Part shown: piece after piece, positions 20,994 through 32,457 of the stretch
How the letters are laid out: each line of letters opens with the position of its first letter
Numbering within the stretch: position 1 is the first letter of the stretch
Assembly: GCF_000002595.2 (NCBI RefSeq)
Contig: NC_057015.1
Coordinates: 7,053,681-7,117,680 of the forward strand
Source of the DNA: Chlamydomonas reinhardtii
Taxonomy: Eukaryota; Chlorophyta; Chlorophyceae; Chlamydomonadales; Chlamydomonadaceae
Length of the DNA: 64,000 bases
Direction of reading: 5' to 3'
The notes under the pieces: generated by a model
The model's database searches: none
The model's input: only the letters and a program-made list of their open reading frames with translations
Told to the model about the DNA's origin: nothing
Position numbers and translations under genes: made by a program

Positions 20994-23960
20994 ATGGTGC
21001 TCCCATTCATAGGCGCAGGCATCGCAACCGGGATAGGCACCCTTGCGGGGCTTTCGGTAAGCGCACAAGCTGCCTTCGCTAAGTGCACGAGCTGCCTTCG
21101 CTCCGCAGCGCTCAGGACTGTGCACACATGTTGAAAGGCCAGCAGCATGAGGCAAAGCGACGAGGGCCCAAGTTAGCCGGCCTCGCCTCGCCAAGTGTCG
21201 AACTGTTTCGCTCGGGGCAGGATGCCGCTGACCACCCTACTTAAACCTTTTGTCCTGCCAATTCACCTGTACCACAGCTGGGACCCTACATCTTTTCAGC
21301 TCTCACAAAGCCCACCAGCTACTACCTGTTGCGCGAGGAGGTGGACAATGACCACAAGGTCCCGGCGCCGGAGCCGGGCCTGCTGGTGCAGACGCAGTAC
21401 CGCAACGCGCTGCCGCTGCTGGAGCCCTGGGTCACCGACCCCGATTATGAGCGGGTGGGTCATTCGCTTCTTCGCCAGGCCCCTTGACCTTCAGGGTTTG
21501 GCACGCGTGCCGGGAGGGAGCTAGCCAGTTGGGAGCGGGCGCGCGCTGAGGTGGCGGGCGGCGTCGCCCGCCAAGGGTAGCCCACTGATCTGTGATGGTT
21601 CTGGGAGCATGGGGCGCGGCTTGGGACACTTGAGGGTCTGTGCTGCTGCTCGGCCGGGGGCTGGGGGGCTGGGCGTGGTGGAAAGCTGCTGCACCGGCAG
21701 TGGTACCCCCCACCCTGCCGCTCTCTCCCGAGCCCCTTGCAGGCCACGTGATTCCTTGGTAGCGCCTGCTGTGCGTTGACTTCCCTGTTGACTTCCCCAC
21801 CCTAGCCTCTGCGCCCCCGGCCAAGCTACTAACCAACCTGTCAACCGCCAACCAATGTGCAACAACAACATAACTGTTGTGCACAGACCTCCATGATCAA
21901 CCGCCTGACGGCCACGGTGTGGCCCACGATGACCAAGGCCATCATCGACATGATCGTGCAGGTGTGTGCACGTGCAGGGATGAAGCAACGAGTGCATGCG
22001 TGTGTGTATGTGTTTGCATGCGTGTGTATGCGCAGGGTTTGTCAGCTCGCATGTGTAAGCGTGGACATTGCACGTTGTAACGAGTACTCACACTCTGTCT
22101 TGTTCCCCTCCCTCCCTCCCCGCACCCCTCCCCACTTCCCTAATCAATCATGATTGTAACACCCGCTCCCCCCCCACACACACACGCACCACACAGGGCG
22201 ACGTGTACAACACAGTGCTGTACCCGCAGCTGCAGGCGCAGGTGTTCAGCAAGGTGGGGGCAGAGGGTGGGGGCGGGGAGGTGGGAGGGAGGGAGGTGGG
22301 GGACGAGGGGCGAGTGGTGCAGGAGGAGGAGGGGGGGAGGGGTCGAGAGGAGGAGGAGGGGGAAGGGGCGAGAGGAGGAGGAGGGGGGAAGAAAGAGGCA
22401 TGGTTTGGCGCGGTGATGGCATGAGCGCAGTGATGGCACCTGTGCGAGATTGCAAGTACAGTGCATGGTGCTGGGTTTCTGTGTGTTGGGGCCGCAGGGG
22501 CCAGGGGAGGGTGGGGCGGGTCTTGGGGCGGGCCGGGGCGGCCCCTGCCTCCTCGGGCCGCAAGGGCTGGGGGTGACTGGGGTAACGGCGGGGGGGCTGC
22601 CTATGGCGCGAGGGCGCCTGCGGCGGGGTTGCTGTGTGCGCACCTCCCCTTTGCGTCTGCGGCTCTTACCGTGCCGCCGCCGACGACCCCCCCCCTCGCC
22701 TGCAGTACGCGTTTGTGGAGGACATCTTCCTGGGCCCGCACTCGCTCAAGCACGGCAAGATCGACCTCAAGGTGGGGCGGGGGGGGCCGCAGAGGTGGCC
22801 GGGGCGACCGGGGGTTTCGGGGGGGGGGGCTTCATGTCGGCGGGTTTAAGGGGCGGCGTGGCCACAGCGTGACACGGGCGGTGGCCGCAGGAGCTTCATG
22901 TCGCGTCACTCGGGCGGGGGCGGGGGCGGGGCGCGAAACACTGGTCCGGGGGCAGGTCCCATTGCAAGCGCCCAGCCCCCACTAGCACTAGAATCACCAT
23001 GGCTGACGGCTACTCCCTTCCCTCCCTCCCGGCTACGCCCCTCCCTCCCTCCCGCCCCTCCCACCCCTTCCCCCCCCTGCAGACCAACCCCTTCCTGGCC
23101 GACAAGCTGTTCACTGTGGGCGGCGTGGCTCCCCGCATCGGCGGCATGCGTGTGGTGCCCACCTCGGATGACGAGGTACTGCTGGAGACGTCCATGATCT
23201 GGGGCAGCCAGGCGCAGGTGAGGGGGGGAGAGGGGAGGGTAGGGGGGTGTAGATTCCAGCCCATAGTAAATTGAACCCAATGCAATATGAGGGAGAGGAG
23301 GGGAGGCAGGGTGTGTGCCCAAGAGGTGAGGGGGGATCATATGCCCAAGCCCAACGGGGGGGGAGACGGAGGGGGATAGAGGGGAGGCGTGGGGTGAGGG
23401 CCGGGGTGCGGGGCGCGGCGCGGGGGGGGAGGGATGAGGGTTTGGAGCGTGTTGGAATAGGGTGGGGGCACGAGGCGGAAGGGGGCGGGCGGGCGGGAGG
23501 GAAGGGAGGGGAGAGGAGGGAAGGGCCTACGCCACTTGACCTCGGGAAAGGGTGGGAGCCGTCCATGGACGACATGGCATAGGCGTGTCGTGTCACACAC
23601 ATCTGCTGCCTGACCTGCCGCCCCTCCTTGAGTGACGGAAAGAGGCGGGGGCAGGGGTTGGACCGCGTAGGGCAAGGGAGGGCAACAAAAGGGGAAGGAG
23701 GCTACTTGCCGCATGGTTGCGCCAGGGAGGGATAGGCAGCCGTACACGAACGGCGCGAGTGACCAATCGACACACACCGCAACACTGCTGCCACCTGACC
23801 TGTCTCCTCCCACCGCCTGCCCTGCCTGCTGCCCTGCCCCGCCTCCCGGCCCTGCCTGCCCCGCCCGGCCCTGCAGTTCGACGTGCACGTGGTGCTGCGG
23901 TTCGGGCGGCTGCGGCTGGTGGTGCCGCTGCAGCTGGCCAACATCAGCTTCAAGGTGCGG

Positions 23961-24047
<87 letters not shown>

Positions 24048-25786
24048 TGCGTGCGTGCGTGTGTGTGCGGGGTGGGGATGCTGGAGAGGGGGCGGCTGGG
24101 GTGGGGGCGGTNNNNNNNNNNNNNNNNNNNNNNNNNNNNNNNNNNNNNNNNNNNNNNNNNNNNNNNNNNNNNNNNNNNNNNNNNNNNNNNNNNNNNNNNN
24201 NNNNNNNNNNNTTAAATAATCATGAATGTAACCCGCCTCCCCCGCAGATTGTGCTGGAGCCGGTGACCCTGCCGCTGCTGAACAAGCCGCTGGTGCCGGG
24301 CATTGGGATGGTGCTGCCCAACGCCATGTCCTTCCCCATCATGCCCAAGTTCGGACTGCCCGACCCGCCCGTGGGGGCGCTCAAGGTGCGGGGGAGGGAG
24401 AGGAGGAGGAGAGAGGAGGGGGGGGGGAAGGGGGAGGAGGGGAGGGGCAGGAGAAGGGGGCGAGAGGAGGGGACCATGGACATGGATGTGCCGGGCCGGG
24501 GTGCAGTGCGAGGCATGGACGAAGCCTTCCCGCTGGCCCCTCTGCCGCCCAAGCCTTGCCTGCACACGGACCTCCCGCCTGTTGTGTCCTCCCTCGCTCG
24601 TGTCTCCCTCGCGTGTTGTGTCCTCCCTCGCCTGTGGCCGCGGTGTCCTTTCCCCCCCATACAACAACCTGTCAACATCAGCTCGTCTCGTTTAATATCA
24701 TGCATGGAACCCCCCTGCGGAACCCCCCTGCGGAACCCCCCCTTGTCAATCATGCATGGACCCATCCCCCCTTGTGGAACCCCCCCGCTCTGCGTGTGTG
24801 TGTCCGCAGGTGACCATCATCAAGCTGAACAGCATCCGCGGCGGCGACGACCTGTACGTGCGCAGCGAGGTGCGCAAGGGCCGCACGCAGCAGACCCGCA
24901 CCATCGACAACTGCCGCGACCCCGTGTTCAACGAGGAGTTCAACCTCATCGTGGACAGCTTCAAGGACGACGTCCTCAAGCTGCAGGTGAGGCGGGGCGG
25001 GGCGGGGGTTTGGGGTTTTTTGGGGGGAATGTTTCCACAAGCCCATGAGAAGGCAGAAACACAAGAGCGAGGAGTGCATGGGATGCAAGTGCAAAGAGCG
25101 AGGAAGAGGGGTGGGCGGCATGGGGATATGTATCCGAGCCCAATGGGTAAGTCTCATCATGGTCAGAAAGCCCACCCCACAGCCACGACAACGCGGGGCA
25201 AGCACGCCGGGAATGACCATCAGGCTCGGGCATGTTGTGGTCGTGGGCGTCGGTAGGCGGTAGGGCAGGTCCAGGTTTCGGCGCCAGCTCCGCACATGGC
25301 CATTCGGGTGGAGTGGGTTGGGCGGGTGGGTGGCTGGGTGGGTTGCGTGAGGCGGGGCGGGGCATGGGGCAGCGTGGGGGTTACGAGGACCAAACCCACA
25401 GTACTGCAAGTATGCTGCACTGCCAGCTGCTGGACAACGCATACGGGGGTGGGGGACACGGGTGGGGGTTTGGGGTTGGGGAGGGAGGTGATCCAAACCC
25501 ATAGCAACATCTAGCCAAGAATGCAAGGTCCAGTGGCAATGGAGTGCGCGGGGCCTGCAAGCCGGAGCAGGCGGGTATGGGGATCGAAGGCGGCGGTCTA
25601 CAGAGCCAGATGGCCCCCAGGGCAGGTGTGCGGTCGGGGCAGGAGGTGCGTGTGGAGGCGGCGGCGTGGGCCTGGTGCGCCTCGCTGCCGCAGGTTGTCC
25701 CGAGTACTCAGGGGCGCGAGTAGTCGGTCACGAGGCTCTCGAGGAGGCAACCCTGGAAATCGTAGTTACACACACACGCGCGCGCG

Positions 25787-25829
<43 letters not shown>

Positions 25830-28800
25830 GGGCGGGCGGGGGGGCTTCGTTTTACATTATACACACACACACACACACTGACGCACACACACACACACGT
25901 GACTGCAGGTGTGGCGTGACGACATGGGCTGGCAGGACACGCTGCTGTCGGAGGTGGAGGTGCCCTTCCGCAACGTGAGCCACAGCGATGATGGGTGGGA
26001 GGGAGGGGAGGAGCAGGAGGAGGAGGGGGCAGCGATGCAGCGACGGGGTGTGGGCCGGGGTTGGGGTGCGGGCCATGGCCAGGGTCGGGGTTGGGGCGCG
26101 GGCCTGCTGTGCAGGGGGTAGGAGGGGTGCTGGTCAGTGCTGTGGGACTAGTGGCGCTGGCGCTGCTGCACCGCCCGGCCCGGCAGCCTCACCATGTCGT
26201 GCCACGTGCCACCCTACCCCCACCTTTCCTGTGCTAATTATGAGTGGAACCCCGCCCCGCCCCACCCCCCAGATGGTGTGCAACGCCGCCGGCATCCCCG
26301 AGTTCGACGAGGAGGGCAATGAGAAGTACACGGTGCGTGTGTGTCTTTGTGCGTTTGTGTGTGTGCGTGTGTGTGCACATGTGTGCATGGGCCTGGGCCT
26401 GGGTCTGGGCCTGGGTGACTGGAGGCGCTTTCAAGGGCGCATCGTCCACCCGGAAAGCAGTGGATGTTGCGGCCACTTTGCCCATCGCCAGGGTCCAGCC
26501 GGCCCACGCCCCACCCCACCACCCGCGCACCTGCTTTCCAAAATTGCCGCCCTCACCCCACACCACACCACACCCATCACACACCCCATCACACCGCCAT
26601 TTGTTTACTCGACAGATGGCCGACTTCGTGAAGGAGACAAAGACGCTCACGCTCAAGCTGCGCCGCTACCGCAAGAACCGCGCCTCGGTGAGAGAGGAGC
26701 GCCCGCGCGGGGCTTGCGGGCGAGTTGGGTAGTGGGCAGGAGTGGCAGCGCTGGGGAGCCTTGCGGCGTCGCGGGGCTGCGTGCACCTGAAACCTTTGCC
26801 CCCCTCCACTGCACAGAACATGAAATCTTACTAGAACAGATTGGCAAAACCAATCCTTTTAATTACCGACCTTCACACAGAAATCCGCGACCATGGCGGG
26901 CAACCGCAGCCTCACCATGGCCAGCGGCGCCGCGGCGCCCGGCGGCGCGCCGGCGCCTCCTCCTCCTCCCGAGAAGACCAGCTCGCGCCTCAAGCGCCTG
27001 TTCACGCTGAAGAAGAAGCCCAAGGAGCTGCCGCCGGCGGCGCTCTCGGGCGCCTCGGACAGCGAGCTGCAGGAGGGCCCGGCGGCGGTGCCCAGCGGCC
27101 GCATACAGACCATGGGTCGTGCGCCGAGCATGGGACGGTCGGGCTCCGCCATCGGCGGCGACGCGGTGGTTGACGCCAAAGAGGAGTGCGGCACCATCAC
27201 CGTCAAGGTGGGGGTCTGGGGGGATTCGGGGGTTGGGTGGAGGTGGCGGCGGGGGTAGGGGTGGCGGTGGTGGGTTTGGGTGAGGGGTGAGGGGTGAAGG
27301 TTGCTAAAGGGCGCACCTCACCTCCCACGCTTCTTTGCCCAAACCCCGACACAACACCGCCTAACACTCACCGCCCCGCACCTCCCCGCCCCGCACCTCT
27401 GGCACTGTGCAGCTGACGTTCATCCCCTTCAACAAGCCCGAGTACGACGACATCCAGGTGGGGGTTCGAGTGGGCGGGCGGGCGGGATGGGGTCGTGAGA
27501 CGTGTGTGTGTGTGTGTCACGTGTGCTGTGTCCCGGCTGTGCCGTGGCACCTGTGGACCGCCCCCATGCCGCGCGGACAGTCTGCATCCCTTCTCCTTGC
27601 ATCGTCGTGCTCCCCCACGCCTCTCCCTCCCTTCCCTTGGGCGACGATTCGGTGACAATTAATCATGAACGTAACCCCCTCTCTCCCTCCTCCTCGCGCC
27701 CCCTCCCGCCCCATGTAATCACTCCGTTCTCGCTCCCCCTCTACTTCTCTACGCTTCTCTGTACCAATCTTTACAATCCCCCTCCCGCCCTCCCTCCCCC
27801 GCCCCCCTCCCGCCTCCCGCCCCTCCCCCAGGCTGAGCGCGAGGTCAAGTCCAAGGTGGCCGACCCCTACCGCTCCATGTTCCCCGCGCCGCCCGGCCGC
27901 ACCCTGGCGCTCATGGGCGACGGCGGCGGCGGCGCCGCATCGCCCCTGTCCACCGTGAGTGGGGTGGGGATGGTGGGGTGGTGGTGGGGGAGGGTAGCCG
28001 TTCATGTGTGACTCACAATCTCGCTCATGTAAAGTGGCGACGTCCAGTAGTACCCGGGGGAGGTGCCGTTCATGTGAGGGAAAGGGAGGGGTTCGCGGAT
28101 GCTGGCGACTGGTGTTGTGTGCTGAATTTAGGGAAAGAACCTGTGCGGTGCGTCCGGATTGCACGAATGAAGTCCGACTCCACCCCCCACCATCCACCCC
28201 CCACCAACCCCCCTCCCTATACGCTCCCCCCCCTACGCGTCTACCGTACTCTGCGACTGTACCTGCCTACGACTTCACTTCTTGATTAATCATGATTGTA
28301 ACCCCCCCTCCAAAACACGCACACGCAGGGTGTTCTGACGGTGCAGCTGGTCCGCTGCATCGACCTGGCCCCCGAGGGCGCCAAGGACCTGGCCACCTAC
28401 GTGCGCATGCTGGTCACCAACGACACCAAGGACGAGGAGCAGGTGGGGGGGCAGCGGAAGGGAGGGGAGGGGAGGAAAGGAAAGGAAAGGAAAGGGAAGG
28501 GAGGGGAGGGGACGGGACGGGAGGGGAGGGGACGGGAGGGGAGGGGACGGGAGGGGAGGGGAGGGGCAGGGGCCCTTTTGTAACCGTTCCCAAACGGAGG
28601 ACTGGGGTGAGAGTAGTGTAGAGTGGGGTGGACTGCAAACCTCGATCAACTGCACCCCCGGTCTGCCAGTCCATTACCGCACGCCCCTCTTTCCTTCCTC
28701 TCGCACCTCTCACGTACCTCGCGCCTGCACCCAACGCCAACGCGTCCCCACCGCAGACGTCCACTGTCATTGTGAACGAGACGTCGCCGCGCTGGGGCGA

Positions 28801-29116
28801 CAAGTTTGACTTCGTGCTCATCCCCTCCAACTCCGAGCTGCACATCCAGGTGATTGTGATTGTGACCGTGATGGCAGGCTGGGTGCGGTTGTTTTTTACC
28901 GTTCCCAGTAAAGGAACATAGACACGGAGATGCATGGCAGGACACGTTGGTTGAAGATGGCGAATGGTACTGTTTCGTCAGGACGCTGGCGGGAGTGGCG
29001 GCGGGCGGCAGCACTGGGGCTGGGGATGAGGGTGGCGATGGGGCCGACCCCAGATCCTACGTGCTCTGATCAACCATAGCACACACATACATAGACACAG
29101 AACGGGCTTTCGTTTC

Positions 29117-29175
<59 letters not shown>

Positions 29176-30105
29176 CTTCCGTTGTGCTCCTACTCCCTAA
29201 CACAATCCCACTTGCACACTCGTGTTCACGCGCACCCACGCACGCGCACACCCACGCAGGTGTTCAACAAGCAGGGCATGCTGGGCAACCTGGTGGGCTC
29301 GCTGTTCAACCGCAAGAAGGAGGTGAGGGGGCAGCGGAGGAGGAGGAGGAGGAGGAGGACGAGGCGGGGAGGAGGTCCACCCACTGGGGGGACGGAGGTT
29401 CCGGTTCAGGCCCCTGGCGGCCGCCGGGGTGGGGCGCGGCACGTAGCAGCGCAGGACGCAGTGCTGCCATGAGCTGCTGCTGCTGCTGCGGGGCCGCGCT
29501 CAACTCCTCAGCCCATTCCCGTTCTATACCGTATCTCATGGTCACGCCGGCACCCCCTCTCGCTGACGCCCCACGGCCCACCCTGTGCCCCCACGCCGTG
29601 CCCCTCCCCTCCCACTTCCCCCACGCACTGCATTCGTGGGTTGGGCGACGATCCCTTGACTCCCGTGTTGGGACGTATTGCATTGGGCTCGGGCAAATGA
29701 CCCCCTGTTCCCCCCTCCCTCCAACACCCTCTACCCGCTCCGTCCACCCGCCCACAGGACAAGGACCCCATCCTGGGCAAGGTGCTCATCCGGGTGGAAG
29801 ACGTGGCACGCAACGGCCGCATCAAGGAGACCTGGTCGCTGCAGGTGGGGGGGCTGTAGATACCAGCACTAACTGAACCAACCCAAGGGGGCGTGGAAGG
29901 GGTGGGCGTGTGCGGGGGCGTGTATGCTGCCTGGTGCGCACCCCGTTCTTAGCAGGACCGCTTGTTGGTCTCGCCTGCTGCCTGGCCCTCACTGCCGCTT
30001 GCCGCCTCCCCTCGCTTTCCGCCGCGACCGCAGGACGCGGAGCGTGGCTACATCGAGCTGAACCTGATCTGGCAGACATGCCACGTCAGCCGCAACCAGC
30101 TCTAA
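20994..30105 (+). CDS. SMP plus two-C2 protein (plant synaptotagmin / extended-synaptotagmin type)
   Basis: Twenty exons: 20994-21056, 21278-21454, 21887-21961, 22197-22253, 22706-22771, 23083-23217, 23877-23954, 24248-24385, 24810-24986, 25909-25974, 26273-26332, 26616-26687, 26881-27207, 27413-27457, 27832-27954, 28329-28442, 28757-28849, 29260-29322, 29758-29844, 30034-30105. They give about 695 residues. Exon 1 encodes a hydrophobic anchor (VLPFIGAGIATGIGTLAGLS). Residues about 60-262 (WPTMTKAIIDMIV, ETSMIWGSQAQFDVHVVLRF) match an SMP lipid-transfer domain. C2A starts near 264 (VTIIKLNSIRGGDDLYV; VWRDDMGWQDTLL keeps several Ca-loop acids). Residues 389-497 form a Pro/Lys linker, and C2B starts near 554 (VLTVQLVRCIDLAPEGAKDL) with fewer loop acids. 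Such proteins tether ER to plasma membrane and move lipids. All 19 introns are phase 0. The gap in intron 7 could hide a short SMP exon. Confidence 0.87.
22137..22164 (+). repeat. Intron 3'-end module, SYT intron 3
   Basis: AATCAATCATGATTGTAACA precedes a C/AC-rich run and the acceptor at 22196. It is one of several copies of the consensus AATCATGAATGTAACCCC near intron 3' ends in this window. Confidence 0.7.
23246..23290 (+). repeat. Intron 5'-end module, SYT intron 6
   Basis: TGTAGATTCCAGCCCATAGT followed by a GAACCCAATGCAA stretch lies about 30 bp after the donor and a G-run. It matches the 5' module of ARMC2 introns 9, 13 and 14. Confidence 0.7.
23964..24050 (+). repeat. (GT)n microsatellite, SYT intron 7
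   Basis: About 40 GT dinucleotides begin shortly after the donor and end in GTGC units; the assembly gap follows 60 bp later. Confidence 0.97.
24112..24211. other. Assembly gap (100 N) in SYT intron 7
   Basis: A fixed 100-N gap of unknown true size lies between the exons encoding LQLANISFK and IVLEPVTLPLL. Both flanking exons are phase 0, so a missing exon cannot be excluded. Confidence 0.99.
24212..24235 (+). repeat. Intron 3'-end module, SYT intron 7
   Basis: AATAATCATGAATGTAACCC sits directly after the gap, 12 bp before the acceptor at 24247. Confidence 0.75.
25785..25900 (+). repeat. (CA)n arrays, SYT intron 9
   Basis: Two CA runs separated by a GGGCGGGCGGG stretch lie just upstream of the exon 10 acceptor. 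Confidence 0.95.
27655..27678 (+). repeat. Intron module, SYT intron 14
   Basis: CAATTAATCATGAACGTAAC followed by CCCC lies about 155 bp upstream of the acceptor, further away than in other introns. Confidence 0.65.
28225..28310 (+). repeat. Long intron 3'-end module, SYT intron 15
   Basis: About 80 bp (ACGCGTCTACCG, then GACTGTACCTGCCTACGACT, then TTAATCATGATTGTAACCCC) is nearly identical to 52028-52100 and 56060-56127 in ARMC2, in each case ending just before the splice acceptor. Confidence 0.85.
28450..28568 (+). repeat. (GGGGA/GGGAC)n purine array, SYT intron 16
   Basis: Purine-rich pentamer repeats lie directly after the donor. The same class of repeat occurs after the donor of ARMC2 intron 11. 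Confidence 0.9.
29124..29173 (+). repeat. (CA)n microsatellite with a SINE-like tail, SYT intron 17
   Basis: The array is preceded by ACGGGCTTTCGTTTCTTTTT, the complement of the end of the repeat at 43944-44077. Confidence 0.8.
29855..29895 (+). repeat. Intron 5'-end module, SYT intron 19
   Basis: CTGTAGATACCAGCACTAAC and a following GAACCAACCCAAG lie just after the donor and G-run, as in ARMC2 intron 14. Confidence 0.7.
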
Positions 30106-30195
30106 GCCGCGGAGGGAGCAGGAGGTGCAAAGGTGGAGCGGCGGAGGCGCCTGGGCAGGGAGGGAGGAGGGAGGGAGAGGGCGCTGCTGGAGGGG

Positions 30196-30255
30196 GGGGG
30201 TAACTCTGAACCAATCCCGTAAGGAAACAGTCGCGCTGCAAGGAGAAACTGCAGC
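30196..30255 (+). repeat. Dispersed 60-bp repeat, copy 1
   Basis: TGAACCAATCCCGTAAGGAA followed by ACAGTCGCGC, GCAAGGAGAA and CATATGCGAG matches 56293-56350 in ARMC2 intron 13 with a few differences. Both copies follow a G-rich run. Confidence 0.85.
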
Positions 30256-31103
30256 CGCATATGCGAGCTGGAGGGGGAGGGCATGTTGTGGATGCAGGGG
30301 CGGTGGCGGGCGACGTGACTGACTGCTGCATGGGGTGCGCGGGTGGCTAGGAGGTACATAAGCGAGGGAGTGGTGGCTGTGCAGGCCGCGGCGCTCTGCG
30401 GCGCTCCGCAGGCTGCACGGGTGGGTGAGGTCATGGCGGCGGTGCGGGGGAGGGTGGTTACGTGCGTGGTGGAGTGTGTGCATGTTGGAGGGTGGCATCG
30501 TTCCCGCTTTCGCTGAGCGCGGGCTCTCCTGGTAGGCTTGGGGCCCAAATAAAATACCGTTTGTGCGCTTCGTTTGTGGCTTGTGCACGTGACTATCGGA
30601 TTGCATATGTGACTCGCTGCTCGAAATCTTCCTGGCCGATTGAGTAATGCGCCAGCTGCTGCCGGCGCTGCTACGTACGGCTTGGTACGGATTGTGACTT
30701 GGTGGGTTTCAAGAGCGGTCGTCTGGTCTGCTAGCTGACTGCCCAACCCCAAGGGCACACGGCTTGATCTGCCCCGACGGGGTGGGGTGCATGCGCCTCG
30801 TCACCGTGTGTTTGGGGGGGATTCTGACAGCGTGGCCACAAGTCCGCGAGGGGCCCGGAGCCCAGGACTGCTGTGGCTGCAGCTGCATTGCACATGCGCG
30901 TGAGGGCGTGAGGGCAGCCGGTAGAGCTTGTGTGTGTGTGTGTGTGTGTGTATATAGCGGACAACAAGAGACGTCATGACAGGGCTGGGCTGTCCTTTGA
31001 CTGCCAGCCGCAGCTGCAGCTATGTAAATAAACGCGTAGCGGAGTCCGCGCATGGACACACGAATGCCAATGTCCGACGCCCGTGCTCGGGCGCGTTCGT
31101 GTG

Positions 31104-31195
31104 TGTGATGGGACAGGGTTAAGGCGGATTGGTGATTCCCGTAGGGTGCAGCTGATTCCCAGGCCCCAGCAGATGGCAAACTATTTGCGACGGCA
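31104..31195 (+). repeat. Dispersed ~87-bp repeat, copy 1
   Basis: TGATGGGACAGGGTTAAGGC, then CCCGTAGGGTGCAGCTGATT and GATGGCAAACTATTTGCGAC, matches about 62839-62925 at roughly 85-90% by eye. Confidence 0.8.
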
Positions 31196-32377
31196 GCGCA
31201 TGAGCGCGCGGCTGCTCGAACGCCAAGCGTGTTCGTATTCATAGCTGGGTTACCGTGTTATCCTTGGTGTTATCCACCCCGCTCGTGCAGTCACGCACGC
31301 TCAAGATTAGACATCACAGGGACGTGGAGGTGCACACAGCGCACACTAAACACCTAATCAGGAGCAAGCCGGGCGTCCAATCCTATCCATTTGCGTGGAA
31401 ACGGCATCAGCACTCGAGCAACTTGTCTGCCAGAAAGTGAAGCACGTTTGCAACTTAGTGGTGCTCCTCTGCCACCTCAACCGACCTGCTGCAATATACC
31501 CTACTGCTTGAAAGCGCACCATCTCGTACATAGTCATTAGGAGATCTATCCGTCCTCGCTTGGCATTTGATCGACACACATACGCAAGCTTTCATTCCGC
31601 AATGCATACAAATGCAGGGTTGCCTAACAAATAAGGAGTCAGCCAAGCACGCGCCAGAACGGCGACGCATGAGCACTGAGTACCTAGAGTGCTGAAGCCC
31701 GGGGCAACACAAGACAAGGGATCCTTACCCCCATACACGTTCCAGTTGGAATCAAGCGGGCAATCGGCACGCCGCTACCTCACTGGCGGGGCACCGCCAC
31801 ACAACATGTTAACACCCTCGCTTTCCGCGTCTTGCTGCAAACCGCCGTGCAATCTCTGTGGACTTCATCAATTCTAGTCGATGTGTATCTTTTCTTATCA
31901 TGGTAATGATGAAGGACATGCAAGCAGGTGCGTTTCTGCGGTATGGCGATGCGTACGGCGCCCACCACGCAACGCGTACAATGGCATGGAGCATGGCAAC
32001 GCAATTACGGCCGGCGACCCGGTCAATGATAACTATGAAACAGCCCCCCTACCTCGTAACAAAGAATGACAGGAAACCCACGTATAGCAAATGCGCGGGG
32101 AAGTGCCGAGCAATGCTTGCTGCACCTTGCACGCATTGCCTTTCTCGCCGTGCGTGCATTGACATGACGATTCCGCGATGCAATCTCGCAGCTGCTTCCG
32201 CTCCTCTGCAGAAGATCCCACCAGTAGTGCTGAGTGGCATCCCACAAACGCCACCACGCACAAATGCCACACAGCCACAGTACACTGATGCCACAGGTCT
32301 ACAGCGCACGGCCGCCCCCACACGCCGCAGCTGCGGTCCTGGGTGCAAGAGCCCAATGCCCCACCCACAATCTCCCG

Positions 32378-32418
32378 CTACACCTTGTCCTGTGGCTGCT
32401 GCTGCGGCTGCTGCTGCT

Positions 32419-32457
<39 letters not shown>

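Larger units (their letters stand above)
30106..32377. other. Convergent intergenic region, SYT / PDE 3' ends
   Basis: No gene is supported. It holds the SYT 3' UTR (TGTAA at 31023-31027), a dispersed repeat at 30196-30255, a short (GT)n at about 30928-30952 and another dispersed repeat at about 31104-31195. ORFs here are short and unsupported. Confidence 0.6.

Noticed and set aside
22246-22643. Pro-rich minus-strand ORFs in SYT intron 4
   Set aside because: They translate purine-rich intron sequence on the complementary strand, with no conserved features.
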